Origin: Arthrobacter sp. SLBN-122
GTDB lineage: Bacteria; Actinomycetota; Actinomycetes; Actinomycetales; Micrococcaceae
DNA: 64,000 nucleotides
Reading direction: 5' to 3'
Assembly (NCBI RefSeq): GCF_006715165.1
Contig: NZ_VFMS01000001.1
Location: 744,001 to 808,000, forward strand
The notes beneath the pieces are model-generated. The model was given only the letters and a program-made list of their open reading frames with translations. It did no database searches and was not told where the DNA came from. Of this stretch, positions 1 to 9,272 are shown piece by piece. Each line of letters opens with the position of its first letter. Positions within the stretch are counted from its first letter, which is position 1. A program made the position numbers and the translations under genes.

Positions 1-298
1 TAAAGTTGATGTCCGGGCGGCGGCGCTTCCCCACCTTGAGCATGCCCAGGGAGAAGTCGCAGGCCACCACATCTATGCCCGCATCGGCATACGGTTCGCT
101 GGAGGTACCCGTTCCGGCGGCAAGATCCAGGACCCGCTGGCCCTTGGAGACTTCCATGGCGTCCACCACGATCTTCCGCCAGCGGCGGGTCTGCCCCATG
201 GAGAGGACATCGTTGACGACGTCGTATTTCGGTGCGACGTCGTCAAACATCGTGGCTACTTCGTCCGGACGCTTATCCAAGGATGCTCGGTTCACCAT
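1..298 (-). CDS. menG: Demethylmenaquinone methyltransferase, 5' part only (MenG/UbiE family)
   Basis: This is the N-terminal part (about 99 residues) of the SAM-dependent enzyme that methylates demethylmenaquinone in the last step of menaquinone synthesis; the rest lies outside the window. Translation of the minus strand begins [20 protein letters not shown], followed by a [18 protein letters not shown] segment and SAM-binding motif [11 protein letters not shown] at about residues 58-67, then an acidic motif II (VVACDFS). All are typical of UbiE/MenG. The gene is divergent from menF across 144 bp, which supports a menaquinone role and suggests a shared control region. Confidence 0.9.
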   Translation of the reverse strand, partial: MVNRASLDKRPDEVATMFDDVAPKYDVVNDVLSMGQTRRWRKIVVDAMEVSKGQRVLDLAAGTGTSSEPYADAGIDVVACDFSLGMLKVGKRRRPDINF

Positions 299-442
299 GA
301 CATTGTCTCAAATGTTCCCGGGGGTGCTGACCAGCCCCGATTTGCCCATCCCCGCTGCACCCAAGCTGCTCCAAGACTGCACCAAGGCTGCATCAAGGCG
401 CCGGGGAGGCCATGGAGTACGCGGGAGTAGTGTTGTCTCATC

Positions 443-1876
443 ATGACGAGCACGTTCCGCACCTTGACAGTCCCCCTGGATAGCAAAGCGTTCCCCGGGG
501 GGCTGCCGTCGTTTCTGGTCCGGGACGATGTCCTGTGCTGGTCCCGCCGCGAGGCCGGCCTGGCGGGATTCGGCGAGATTGCGCGCTTCACCGCCACCGG
601 GCCGGACCGGTTCCTGGAGGCGGACATCTGGTGGCGGCACCTGGTCCTCGAAGCCGAGGTCACGGACTCCGTGGAACTGCCGGGCACCGGCCCCGTCGCG
701 TTTGGCTCCTTTGCCTTCTCCAAAACCTCCGCCCATGAGTCCCGTTTGATCGTGCCCGAGATCCTGGTGGGCGTGCGGGACAACCAGGCGTGGCTCACCC
801 AGTTGAGGTTCGACGACGGCCCCCTCACCGAAGGGACGGCCCTCGCCGCGCTGGACCGGTGGCTCAGCGGTGGTTCCGCCGGCGCGGACGCCCCCGGAGC
901 CTCGGACGCTCCCGGAGCCTCGGACGGTGACAGCACGACGGCGGCAGCGGACTCCGCCGGGAACGCCCCCTTGGGTGCCGTACCCTTGAAAGCCGGCGGC
1001 GCCGTCGTGCGGCCCCTCCCCCTGGCTGCCGGAGCAACCCTGCATACCGGCTCCCTCGGCGAGGAAGCGTGGATGGATGCCGTGGCCGCCGGCGTTGCCG
1101 AGATCCGCACGGGAGCGCTGGAGAAGCTGGTGCTGGCCCGGGACGTGGTGGCCACTATTCCCTCCGGCGTACATGCCGCGGATGTGCTGCGCGAACTCGC
1201 CGCGAGGTACCGCGAATGCTGGACTTATGGCGTGGACGGGCTGGTGGGGGCCACCCCCGAGATGCTGATCCAGGTGGAGGGCCGCACCGCCCAGGCCCGC
1301 GTGCTGGCCGGCACCCTTGACCGCCGCGACGCGCACGGCGAGGACGGCCCGCCCATGGATTACGCAACGCGCGTGCTGGCCGGGTCCGAGAAGCAGCGGC
1401 ACGAGCATGAGATTGCCATCCAGTCCCTGACCAAGCAGCTGGCGCCGTTCTCGGAGGCCATGAATGCCCACGATGAGCCCTTCATCCTGGAGCTGCCCAA
1501 CGTCTGGCACCTGGCCTCCGACGTCAAGGCGGAACTGACCGAGGTGGAGGGCCATGTGCCCACCTGCCTGGCCCTCATTAACGCACTGCACCCCACGGCG
1601 GCCGTCTGCGGGACCCCGACACTGGTGGCGGGCGAACTGATCCGGAAACTCGAGCATCTGGACCGCGGCCCCTACGCGGGCCCCGTGGGCTGGCTGGACG
1701 CGGCCGGCAACGGCGAGTGGGGTATTGCGCTGCGGGGCGCCGTTATTGAGTCGCCGGAGACCGTGCGCCTGTATGCCGGCTGCGGCATTGTTGATGGCTC
1801 CCAACCGGAAGCCGAGCTCGCGGAGACGTGGGCCAAATTCCGGCCGATGCTGGAGTCCCTGGGCATCAGCAGCTGA
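443..1876 (+). CDS. menF: Isochorismate synthase
   Basis: This 477-residue chorismate-binding enzyme converts chorismate to isochorismate, the entry step of menaquinone synthesis. The C-terminal two thirds carry the family signatures: EKLVLARD near residue 229, GATPEMLIQVEGRTAQARVLAGT, EKQRHEHEIAIQSL, LHPTAAVCGTPT, and GPYAGPVGWLDAAGNGEWGI followed by RLYAGCGIVDGSQPEAE. A low-complexity Ala/Gly/Ser/Asp linker (about residues 145-175), including a doubled APGASD unit, separates the N-terminal region from the catalytic core; such linkers vary in the family. It is divergent from menG; menD and menC lie further along, so the pathway genes are local but not in one operon. Start ATG at 443. Confidence 0.93.
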   Translation: MTSTFRTLTVPLDSKAFPGGLPSFLVRDDVLCWSRREAGLAGFGEIARFTATGPDRFLEADIWWRHLVLEAEVTDSVELPGTGPVAFGSFAFSKTSAHESRLIVPEILVGVRDNQAWLTQLRFDDGPLTEGTALAALDRWLSGGSAGADAPGASDAPGASDGDSTTAAADSAGNAPLGAVPLKAGGAVVRPLPLAAGATLHTGSLGEEAWMDAVAAGVAEIRTGALEKLVLARDVVATIPSGVHAADVLRELAARYRECWTYGVDGLVGATPEMLIQVEGRTAQARVLAGTLDRRDAHGEDGPPMDYATRVLAGSEKQRHEHEIAIQSLTKQLAPFSEAMNAHDEPFILELPNVWHLASDVKAELTEVEGHVPTCLALINALHPTAAVCGTPTLVAGELIRKLEHLDRGPYAGPVGWLDAAGNGEWGIALRGAVIESPETVRLYAGCGIVDGSQPEAELAETWAKFRPMLESLGISS

Positions 1877-1885
1877 GCCTCCGCC

Positions 1886-1921
1886 GGGGAGGGAGTCTGG
1901 GATGACAGACTGCTCTCTTCC
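1886..1921 (+). terminator. Hairpin after menF
   Basis: Inverted repeat with a GGGGAGGGAGTCTG left arm and a CAGACTGCTCTCTTCC right arm: six perfect pairs, a one-base bulge, then about eight further pairs including G-T pairs, loop GGATGA. It starts about 10 bp after the menF stop. No long T-run follows directly (TTTT occurs about 15 nt later), so termination is plausible but not proven. Confidence 0.45.
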
Positions 1922-2054
1922 TGGAAGGCTTGATTTTGCCCCCGCTACAGTTATCCAATAGTGAAACTTAGTTGCGTGTGACGTACCTCTCTTGTTGAGC
2001 GTTACACTATAAGCCGCGTTAGTACCTCATAGCCCCTGCAACAAAAGGTAAGAA

Positions 2055-3008
2055 ATGCAGACTCCCCGTACCCTCCTGGGCACTTCCAAGCTGACCGCTG
2101 CAACCATGATCGCCATCAGCGCCCTGGCCCTCTCAGCATGCACGAACGCCTCGGAAACGGGTCCCTCCAGCGCGGCCACCTCTTCGGGCAAGGCCAGCGC
2201 CAGCTTTGATCCCTCCACCGTCAAGAAGGACGATGCCCTGGCCGCCATGGTCCCGGACACCATTAAGTCCAAAGGCACCATCACGGTAGGCTCAGACACC
2301 AGCTACGCCCCGGCCGAATTCCTCGGTCCGGATGGCCAGACGCCCGTGGGCTACGACGTGGACATCGCCAAGGCCATCGGTGCCACCCTGGGCCTCAAGG
2401 TCCAGGTCCAGACCGCAGAGTTCACCGGCATCCTCCCGGCCCTCGGCCCCAAGTACGATCTGGGGATCTCCTCGTTCACCATCAACCCTGAGCGCCTGGG
2501 TGCCGTGAACATGGTCAGCTACTTCAACGCAGGCACCGCCTGGGCCGTCCAGAAGGGCAACCCGAAGAAGTTCTCCCTCGACGACGTCTGCGGCAAGTCC
2601 ATCGGCGTGCAGACCGGTACCGTCCAGGAGGACCCGGATCTCTCGGACCGCAACAAGAAGTGCGTCGCCGACGGCAAGAAACCCATTGACATCATCACCC
2701 TCAAGAACCAGACGGATGTCACCACCCGACTGGTGAACGGCAGCATCGACGCCATGACCGCGGACTCCCCCATCATCGGTTACGCGCTGACCCAGACCAA
2801 CGGCCAGCTGGAGAAGCTGGGCGACGTCTACGACTCCGCTCCGCAGGGCATCGCCGTGGCCAAGGCGGACACCGCCTGGGCCGACGTCATCCAGAAGACG
2901 GTCAGCAAGCTGATGGAGGACGGCTCCTACAAGAAGATCCTTGACGGCTGGGGCAACTCCGAAGGCGCCATCACCAAGTCCGAGGTCAACCCGGCGGTTA
3001 AGTCTTGA
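2055..3008 (+). CDS. Amino-acid ABC transporter substrate-binding lipoprotein
   Basis: A 317-residue extracellular solute-binding protein of the polar amino-acid family (SBP family 3), which captures its ligand outside the membrane and delivers it to the permease encoded next. The N-terminus has a lipoprotein signal with lipobox LSAC, the lipidated cysteine being residue 29. The mature protein carries ITVGSDTSYAPAEF, a GYDVDIAKAIG segment, the FTGILPAL motif and a GKSIGVQTGT hinge-type segment. An AAAAGG ribosome site precedes ATG 2055. It is first of a three-gene operon with overlapping junctions. The ligand (Gln/Glu, Arg, Cys or other) cannot be set from sequence alone. Confidence 0.9.
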   Translation: MQTPRTLLGTSKLTAATMIAISALALSACTNASETGPSSAATSSGKASASFDPSTVKKDDALAAMVPDTIKSKGTITVGSDTSYAPAEFLGPDGQTPVGYDVDIAKAIGATLGLKVQVQTAEFTGILPALGPKYDLGISSFTINPERLGAVNMVSYFNAGTAWAVQKGNPKKFSLDDVCGKSIGVQTGTVQEDPDLSDRNKKCVADGKKPIDIITLKNQTDVTTRLVNGSIDAMTADSPIIGYALTQTNGQLEKLGDVYDSAPQGIAVAKADTAWADVIQKTVSKLMEDGSYKKILDGWGNSEGAITKSEVNPAVKS

Positions 3009-3043
3009 GTTTTCGCGTTACGGACGAGAAGTCAGGTGTGCAG

Positions 3044-4005
3044 ATGGAACACCATCAACACCGGGAAGCACCGGTACTGAACAAATCAGTGCCGGTGCGC
3101 CACCCCGGCCGCTGGATCAGCGCCGTCATCATCCTCATATTGGTGGCAGCATTCCTGCAGAGCATGTTCACCAACCCCAACTTCCGGTGGGACGTTGTGG
3201 GCACCTACATCCTGGACGTCAAGGTTGTCCAGGGCGTGGGCTGGACCCTCCTGCTGACGGTGGCGTCGATGGTCCTGGCCATCGTCCTGGCCATCCTGCT
3301 GGCGGTTATGCGGCAATCCGACAACCCGGTGTTCCGCTGGACCAGCTGGGTGTGGGTGTGGTTCTTCCGAGGAACTCCTGTCTATACACAGCTCGTTTTT
3401 TGGGGTCTCGTGACGGTCCTCTATCCCGCCATCACCCTGGGCATCCCGTTTGGGCCAGAGCTCTTCACCTATGCGCTCTCAGACCCCAGCAAGGGTTTGA
3501 TCCCTGCCATCCTCGGCCTTGGCCTCAACGAGTCCGCCTACCTGGCGGAAATCTTCCGTGCGGGCCTCAAGTCGGTGGATAAGGGCCAGCAGGAGGCCGC
3601 GGAGGCGCTCGGTATGTCCAAGGGCAAGATCATGTGGCGGATCATCCTGCCGCAGGCCATGCGAATCATTGTTCCGCCTACGGGCAACGAGACCATCGGC
3701 ATGCTGAAGACCACCTCCCTGGTCCTTGCGGTTCCGTTCACGCTCGACCTGACGTTCGCCACGAACGCCCTCGCCAACCGCATCTACCTCCCGATTCCGC
3801 TCCTGATCGTTGCGGCGTTCTGGTACCTCCTTGTCACCAGCATCCTCATGGTGGGCCAGCACTACATCGAGGCGTACTACGGCAAGGGCGTGGACAACCT
3901 GGCCCCGGCAGCAGTCAACCCAGCTGCGGCCAAGGCGGCGGATGCCGGTGCTGGTGCCGGTCCCCAGCACTCAATGAAGACGGACTTCCCCGAGGAGAGT
4001 GCACG

Positions 4006-4009
<4 letters not shown>
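3044..4009 (+). CDS. Amino-acid ABC transporter permease
   Basis: Inner-membrane permease (about 321 residues from ATG 3044) of the HisMQ/ArtQ class. It shows a first hydrophobic segment at about 20-40, a longer membrane domain, and the cytoplasmic EAA loop [20 protein letters not shown], which docks on the ATPase. [15 protein letters not shown] is the usual conserved segment of the family. The frame is open from TTG 3005, overlapping the lipoprotein stop, but no ribosome site supports that codon; GTG 3038 or ATG 3044, behind GAGAAG, fit better. A 50-residue tail rich in Ala and Gly follows the last membrane segment. Its stop overlaps the ATPase start (ATGA). Confidence 0.9.
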
Positions 4010-4782
<773 letters not shown>

Positions 4783-4807
4783 CCCCTGGTTGCTTTCGCG
4801 ACTTGCC

Positions 4808-4847
4808 CGGCGGCCGCTGCGTGGATTCACGCGGCGGCCGCTGTTTT
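4808..4847. terminator. Rho-independent terminator between convergent genes
   Basis: A 16-bp stem (CGGCGGCCGCTGCGTG paired with CACGCGGCGGCCGCTG, only two G-T pairs), loop GATT, then TTTT on the plus strand. It lies between the 3' end of the ABC operon and the convergent 3' end of menD, so it may stop transcription from both sides. Confidence 0.8.
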
Positions 4848-4851
4848 GGCA

Positions 4852-6600
4852 TTACTGCCCGGCCAGCACTCCGGTAACGGCGGTGGCCACGGCTTCCTTG
4901 ATCCGGGCGTGGAGCTGCCGCAGCTGCCGGCGGTCCGTCCGGACCTCCACGATGCTGCGCCCCTGCACAGGCCGGGCCAGCGCTTCGGCGAGTCCCGCCG
5001 TCGTACTTACCAGTGAATGCCCGACGCCGTACGCTGCGGCGAGTGCCGCGATGTCCACGGAGTGCGGGGTAGCGAAGAGCCGTTCGACGGCGTCTCCGTA
5101 GCGGCCGCCCTCCTCGACTCCCCCGTGTTCCAGGAGCCCGAAGATCGCGCCGCCGGAATCATTCAGGACCACGATCCGCAGGTCCGGCTGTTCTTCCCCC
5201 GTGCCGAGGAGGAGCCCGCCGGCGTCGTGCAGGAACGTGACGTCGCCCATCAGCACGGTGGTCTCCTGCCGGCCGCCCAGCGCGATGCCGGTGGCCGTGG
5301 AAACGGTGCCGTCGATCCCGGCCAGGCCCCGGTTTGCGTACACCGTGGCGGCGGGATCAGGCGCGGGCAATCCGGCCAGGTCCACGTCTCTGATGCCGTT
5401 GGAGGACCCCAGCAGCAGCTGGCCGCGGGCGTGCTTCCAGACCAGTGCGGCGACGGACGGCCCGGTGGCAGCGGCTTCTGCGGAGATTACCTGATCCAGG
5501 GCATGCTGCGCAGCGGAGCCGGCGAGGAGCCAAGTGTCCAGCCAGGCGGAGGTCCCGCGGCCGGCGAAACAGGCCAGGTCCGCCAGGTTTTCCAGGGGCA
5601 GCTCGGTGCGGCGGCCGGGCTCGTACCAGGCCACCGGAACCGGCTGGTACAGGGCCGCTTCAACATCGGCGCGGGCCAGGAGCGCAGCCACCGGACGGGA
5701 CAGGGTGGGCCGGCCGAACAGCACCACACGCTCCACGGGCTGTGCGGAACCCGAGCCGAAATGCTCCAGCAGCAGCCGGTACGGGCCCACGGCGTTGGGC
5801 CCGAAGCGGGAATTGGAGGATGGCTCGGCCAGCAGCGGCAGGTTGTGGGCGCGGGCGAAGGCCTCGGCGACCGGACCGGCATCGTGCCCTGCCAGCACCA
5901 CTGTGCGCCGCTCCGGCAGGCTGTCCGGCGCCGGCGGCAGGTTCATGACCAAAGGCTCGGTGCCCACCCGGTAGCGCTGCCGCTCCACCGCCTCCGGGAG
6001 CCCTTCGCCCTGCGACGGAACCAGCGGGTCGCGGAACGCGAGGTTCAGCTGGACCGGGCCCGGCGGCAGGTCCGGGAAGGCGCCGGTCGCAGCGGAGAGC
6101 CCGGTCTGGACCGCACGCTCGGGGTTGGTCCCCGCGGGAATGTCGACGGCGAAGCGCACCTGCTCACCGAACAGGTCCGGCTGGATGGTGGTCTGGTTGG
6201 CGCCGGTTCCGCGCAGCTCGTCGGGCCGGTCCGCGGAGAGGACGATCAGCGGCACGGCGGCATGGTTGGCCTCCATCACCGCCGGCATCAGGTTCCCGAC
6301 GGCGGTCCCTGACGTGGTGAGCACGGCCACCGGCGAACCGGTGGCCAGGGCCAGGCCCAGGGCCGTGAAGCCGGCGGACCGCTCATCGATCCGCACCATC
6401 AGGTCCACGCGGCCGGCAGCGGATGCTTCGGCCAGGGCGTATGCCATGGGTGCCGACCGGGAACCCGGCGACACCACCACGTGCCGCACGCCGCCGTCGA
6501 GCAGGACGTCGACGGCGGTCCGCGCGGAGGCCAGCGCGCTCAGCTCATCTTCCTGCAACTCAGCGGGAGTGTCCGGGGCAGGTTCGTTCGGCGAGGTCAC
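4852..6600 (-). CDS. menD: 2-succinyl-5-enolpyruvyl-6-hydroxy-3-cyclohexene-1-carboxylate synthase
   Basis: A 582-residue thiamine-diphosphate enzyme that joins isochorismate and 2-oxoglutarate in the second step of menaquinone synthesis. Seen motifs: HVVVSPGSRSAPMAYAL near residue 40, the ThDP-activating glutamate region RIDERSAGFTALGLALA, TTSGTAVGNLMPAVMEA, and the C-terminal ThDP/Mg motif GDVTFLHDAGGLL running to VLNDSGG. Length fits the family. ATG 6600 is the first sensible start. It stands alone on the minus strand: the palindromic repeat at 6643-6699 separates it from phoX upstream, and the 3' end converges on the ABC operon terminator. Confidence 0.95.
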   Translation of the reverse strand: MTSPNEPAPDTPAELQEDELSALASARTAVDVLLDGGVRHVVVSPGSRSAPMAYALAEASAAGRVDLMVRIDERSAGFTALGLALATGSPVAVLTTSGTAVGNLMPAVMEANHAAVPLIVLSADRPDELRGTGANQTTIQPDLFGEQVRFAVDIPAGTNPERAVQTGLSAATGAFPDLPPGPVQLNLAFRDPLVPSQGEGLPEAVERQRYRVGTEPLVMNLPPAPDSLPERRTVVLAGHDAGPVAEAFARAHNLPLLAEPSSNSRFGPNAVGPYRLLLEHFGSGSAQPVERVVLFGRPTLSRPVAALLARADVEAALYQPVPVAWYEPGRRTELPLENLADLACFAGRGTSAWLDTWLLAGSAAQHALDQVISAEAAATGPSVAALVWKHARGQLLLGSSNGIRDVDLAGLPAPDPAATVYANRGLAGIDGTVSTATGIALGGRQETTVLMGDVTFLHDAGGLLLGTGEEQPDLRIVVLNDSGGAIFGLLEHGGVEEGGRYGDAVERLFATPHSVDIAALAAAYGVGHSLVSTTAGLAEALARPVQGRSIVEVRTDRRQLRQLHARIKEAVATAVTGVLAGQ

Positions 6601-6642
6601 CCAACCAGTCTGCCACCCCTCGCGACCAGCCCTAACCCACGA

Positions 6643-6699
6643 TGCTCTATCACTTATGGTCCCTAAAACCGCGGCTTAGGGACCATAAGTGATAGAGCA
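6643..6699. repeat. Perfect 24-bp palindromic repeat (family 1, copy 1)
   Basis: Arms of 24 nt (starting TGCTCTATCACTTATGG and ending TCCCTAA) are exact inverted copies around a 9-nt loop (AACCGCGGC). The element lies 11 bp beyond the phoX stop and about 43 bp before the menD start. A second copy with the same core sequence lies at 30034-30092, also directly after a minus-strand gene. Its position and shape fit a REP-like element or bidirectional terminator. Confidence 0.85.
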
Positions 6700-6709
6700 A
6701 CGATGGGGG

Positions 6710-8776
6710 TTAGCCGCGGAACACCTGGACCACTGCGGGACGCGGGGCGCGCGCCTGGCCGGGTGCCGGCGTCGTACCTGCCGGGACGTAGTCCGGGAAG
6801 AGGGAGTTGGGCGCCTCGAAGGTGCCGTCCTCGCCCGGGTGCTGCACGGCGACGAACACGCTGCGCTCGTCGTCATGGATGACCGGGCCGCAGGTTTCGG
6901 CGTCGCGCGGGACGGACAGGAACTGCTCCACCTTTCCGCGCTCGGCACCGTCCAGGGTGACTCTGAAGAGGCCGTCGTTGTAGCCTATGCCGGAGGGGGC
7001 GCCGTCGGTGGAGATCCAGAGGTTGCCCACGGAGTCGAAGGCCACGTTGTCCGGGCAGGAGATGGGCGAGACCTTGTCCACCGGGTACCCCGAGAAGTAG
7101 GTGACGTCACCCTGGGCCGGATCACCGCACACCATCAGGAGCGTCCAGTTGAACTTCGTGGAAGTCTGGTCGCCGGTTTCGGTGATTTCCACGATATGCC
7201 CGTCGCGGTTCTGCGTGCGCGGGTTGACTTCGGTGGCGCCTTCCTTGGTGCCGGTGCCGCGGTCCGAGTTGTTGGTGCAGACCACGTAGACCTTGCCGGT
7301 GTGCAGGCTGGGCTGGACGTCCTCGCAGCGGTCCATCTTGGTGGGGCCCACCTTATCCGCGGCCAGGCGGGTGTACACCAGAACCTCCTCCACGGACATG
7401 CCTGGGACGGCGGACTTCCCGCCGACCACCAGGGGCAGCCATTCGCCGGTGCCGTCGAAGGCGCCGTCGGAGGGAAGCGCACCGGTGCCGGTGATTTCCG
7501 CGGCAGATGAGTTGCCGGTGAACTTGGCAACGTAGAGGTCTCCCTCGGAGAGCAGGTTCATGTTGTGCCTCCGGTCCCCCTCACGGTATTTATCCGCCGA
7601 GATGAACTTGTAGAGGTAGTCGAACTTCTCGTCGTCGCCCATGTAGGCCACCACGTGGCCGGATTCGGCCACGATGACGTTGGCACCCTCGTGCTTGAAG
7701 CGGCCCATGGCGGAGCGCTTCTTGGGGGTTGAGGTGGGGTCGAACGGGTCCACTTCAACGATCCAGCCGAACCGATTCGCCTCGTTCTCGTAGCCGGGGT
7801 TGCGGGTGTCGAAGCGGGGGTCGTCCAGCTCCCACTTGCGCGCCGTGGGCTTGGTGGTGAGGCCGTAGCGCTTGTCACCGGCAGAGGCGCCGGCGGCGAC
7901 GAAGTAGCCGTTGAAGTTTTCCTCGCCGGAGAGGATGGTGCCCCAGGGGGTGGTGCCGCCGGAGCAGTTGCCGAACGTGCCCTTGATGGCGCGGCCCGAG
8001 GGATCGGCGACGGTCTTGACCAGTGCCGAGCCGGCAACCGGTCCGGTCAGTTCGTACGTGGTGTCGGAGAGGTAGCGGCGATTCAGCGGCGCGCCCTTGA
8101 CGTAGCTCCACGGTTTGGTGGTGTTCCTGCGCTCGAGCTCGACGACGGCCAGGCCGTGCGCCGCCCGCCCGATCGCCCGCGTTTCCGCGGCGTCGTAACC
8201 GGCCGGGACCATGATGCCCTCATTGGTGTATTCGTGGTTGGTGAACAGCACGGCGCGACGGCCCTTGGTGCCCGGAATTTCCAGGATGTCCGTGTAGTCG
8301 TTGTTATAGCCGAACTGGCGGGCCTGGGCTGCTGCAGTCTGGTTGTTCAGGTCGAAGTCGGGCGAGTCGGCGAACAGCGGATCGCCCCAGCGGATGATCG
8401 GCTGCCAGGTGAAGCCCTCGGGCACGTTGAAGGCGTCTACGGCCTTGTCCACGGGCTTGATGGCGGTGAACTGCAGCTTGGAGTTGCCGAAGCCTTCCTT
8501 GGCGGCCTTGGACAGGCCGGCGGCGGAGGCGGGCTCGGCGGACCCCACCGCTGAGCCGAGGACGACGGCGAGGGCACCTGCGGCTCCCATGCCCAGGGCG
8601 GCTCGGCGGGACAGGGTGGCAGAGGCGATGTCGCGGAAGTAGCTGTTGGAGCTGGTGTTGCAGACATCGCCGGCGCAGGCGTTGTCACACTTGAGCGCGC
8701 AGGTGACGGGACTCCGCTTGCCCTTGGTGTGGCCGAGCATGGGCAGCAGGGTGAACTTGCGGGCAGTTTCAGACAT
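6710..8776 (-). CDS. phoX: PhoX-family (DUF839) phosphatase, Tat-exported
   Basis: A 688-residue secreted protein of the PhoX/DUF839 family, calcium/iron-dependent phosphatases that release phosphate from organic esters outside the cell. The N-terminus has the cysteine cluster typical of the family (Cys 26, 30, 34, 39) and a Tat signal with twin arginine at residues 57-58 (SRRAALG), then a hydrophobic stretch ending ASAA. The body has family-like segments such as NHEYTNEG, GNCSGGTTPWGTILSGEENF and SPISCPDNVAFDSVGNLWIS. The start at 8776 (MSETARKF) follows GGAAGG at good spacing; an upstream in-frame ATG at 8815 lacks one. A PHO box at 8847-8868 suggests induction by PhoP under phosphate limitation. 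Confidence 0.9.
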   Translation of the reverse strand: MSETARKFTLLPMLGHTKGKRSPVTCALKCDNACAGDVCNTSSNSYFRDIASATLSRRAALGMGAAGALAVVLGSAVGSAEPASAAGLSKAAKEGFGNSKLQFTAIKPVDKAVDAFNVPEGFTWQPIIRWGDPLFADSPDFDLNNQTAAAQARQFGYNNDYTDILEIPGTKGRRAVLFTNHEYTNEGIMVPAGYDAAETRAIGRAAHGLAVVELERRNTTKPWSYVKGAPLNRRYLSDTTYELTGPVAGSALVKTVADPSGRAIKGTFGNCSGGTTPWGTILSGEENFNGYFVAAGASAGDKRYGLTTKPTARKWELDDPRFDTRNPGYENEANRFGWIVEVDPFDPTSTPKKRSAMGRFKHEGANVIVAESGHVVAYMGDDEKFDYLYKFISADKYREGDRRHNMNLLSEGDLYVAKFTGNSSAAEITGTGALPSDGAFDGTGEWLPLVVGGKSAVPGMSVEEVLVYTRLAADKVGPTKMDRCEDVQPSLHTGKVYVVCTNNSDRGTGTKEGATEVNPRTQNRDGHIVEITETGDQTSTKFNWTLLMVCGDPAQGDVTYFSGYPVDKVSPISCPDNVAFDSVGNLWISTDGAPSGIGYNDGLFRVTLDGAERGKVEQFLSVPRDAETCGPVIHDDERSVFVAVQHPGEDGTFEAPNSLFPDYVPAGTTPAPGQARAPRPAVVQVFRG

Positions 8777-8846
8777 GGGAACCTTCCAAGGAATCTCGCT
8801 GGGGTGCCTGATCACCCTTCCAGCCGGTTCCTACGGGAAGCCATCA

Positions 8847-8868
8847 ATTGGATGAAGTTACGGTGAAC
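8847..8868 (-). promoter_or_regulatory. PHO box upstream of phoX
   Basis: Read on the minus strand the sequence is GTTCACCGTAA followed by CTTCATCCAAT, two 11-nt direct-repeat units of the 7+4 form known for actinobacterial PhoP boxes (GTTCACC-type). It lies about 70 nt upstream of the phoX start, in the right orientation to control it. Confidence 0.65.
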
Positions 8869-8902
8869 CGCCCGTGACCTGCAGGAACATCCCCAAACCC
8901 CT

Positions 8903-8964
8903 CATCGATTGCTGAGTATCTGCCGTTCTGAGCGTTGAGAACGACACATACTCAGCAATCGATG
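8903..8964. repeat. Palindromic repeat (family 2, copy 1)
   Basis: A perfect 17-bp inverted repeat (CATCGATTGCTGAGTAT ... ATACTCAGCAATCGATG) encloses an inner 6-bp stem CGTTCT/AGAACG at 8924-8943. A degenerate copy starts 300 bp away at 9212. Confidence 0.8.
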
Positions 8965-8969
8965 GATTG

Positions 8970-9205
8970 GGCGGGAAGAACGCGCGTACGGGCCGCAGGA
9001 GCCCGATTGGCCACAGCGCGATGATGACCACCTGGTGAACGTGGTCATTGCGGGGAGGAAGATTTCCACTGTGGGCGGGAACATGGCAACCACCGGGCCG
9101 AACACCGGGATGGTCAAGCTGACGGCCGCGAGGCAGAGCCAGGCTGTCCGTATCGCCGCCTTCGCCCTACGCCACCCTACTGCGCCGTGTCGGTACCCGA
9201 CCCCG
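8970..9205. other. Intergenic stretch between phoX and menC, no convincing gene
   Basis: About 240 bp lying between the two family-2 repeats. One minus-strand frame reads a short hydrophobic, proline-rich segment (LCLAAVSLTIPVFGPVVAMF), but it has no ribosome site or good start, and runs into the repeat. It may be a decayed small membrane-protein gene. No terminator or RNA gene was recognised. Confidence 0.4.
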
Positions 9206-9211
9206 GGTTCA

Positions 9212-9272
9212 ATCGATTGCTGAGTATCTGCCGTTTTGGGACCTGAAAATGACAGTTACGGAGCATTCGATG
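9212..9272. repeat. Palindromic repeat (family 2, degenerate copy 2)
   Basis: Begins ATCGATTGCTGAGTATCTGC, identical to copy 1 over 20 nt, and ends GAGCATTCGATGG, an imperfect inverted match. The inner CGTTTT/AAAATG arms also pair weakly. Its right arm overlaps the last codons and TAA stop of menC. Confidence 0.65.

Noticed and set aside
308..1804. Long minus-strand open frame (498 codons) opposite menF
   Set aside because: Its peptide is low in hydrophobic structure and has no motifs; menF on the other strand has full family signatures. High GC makes such shadow frames common.
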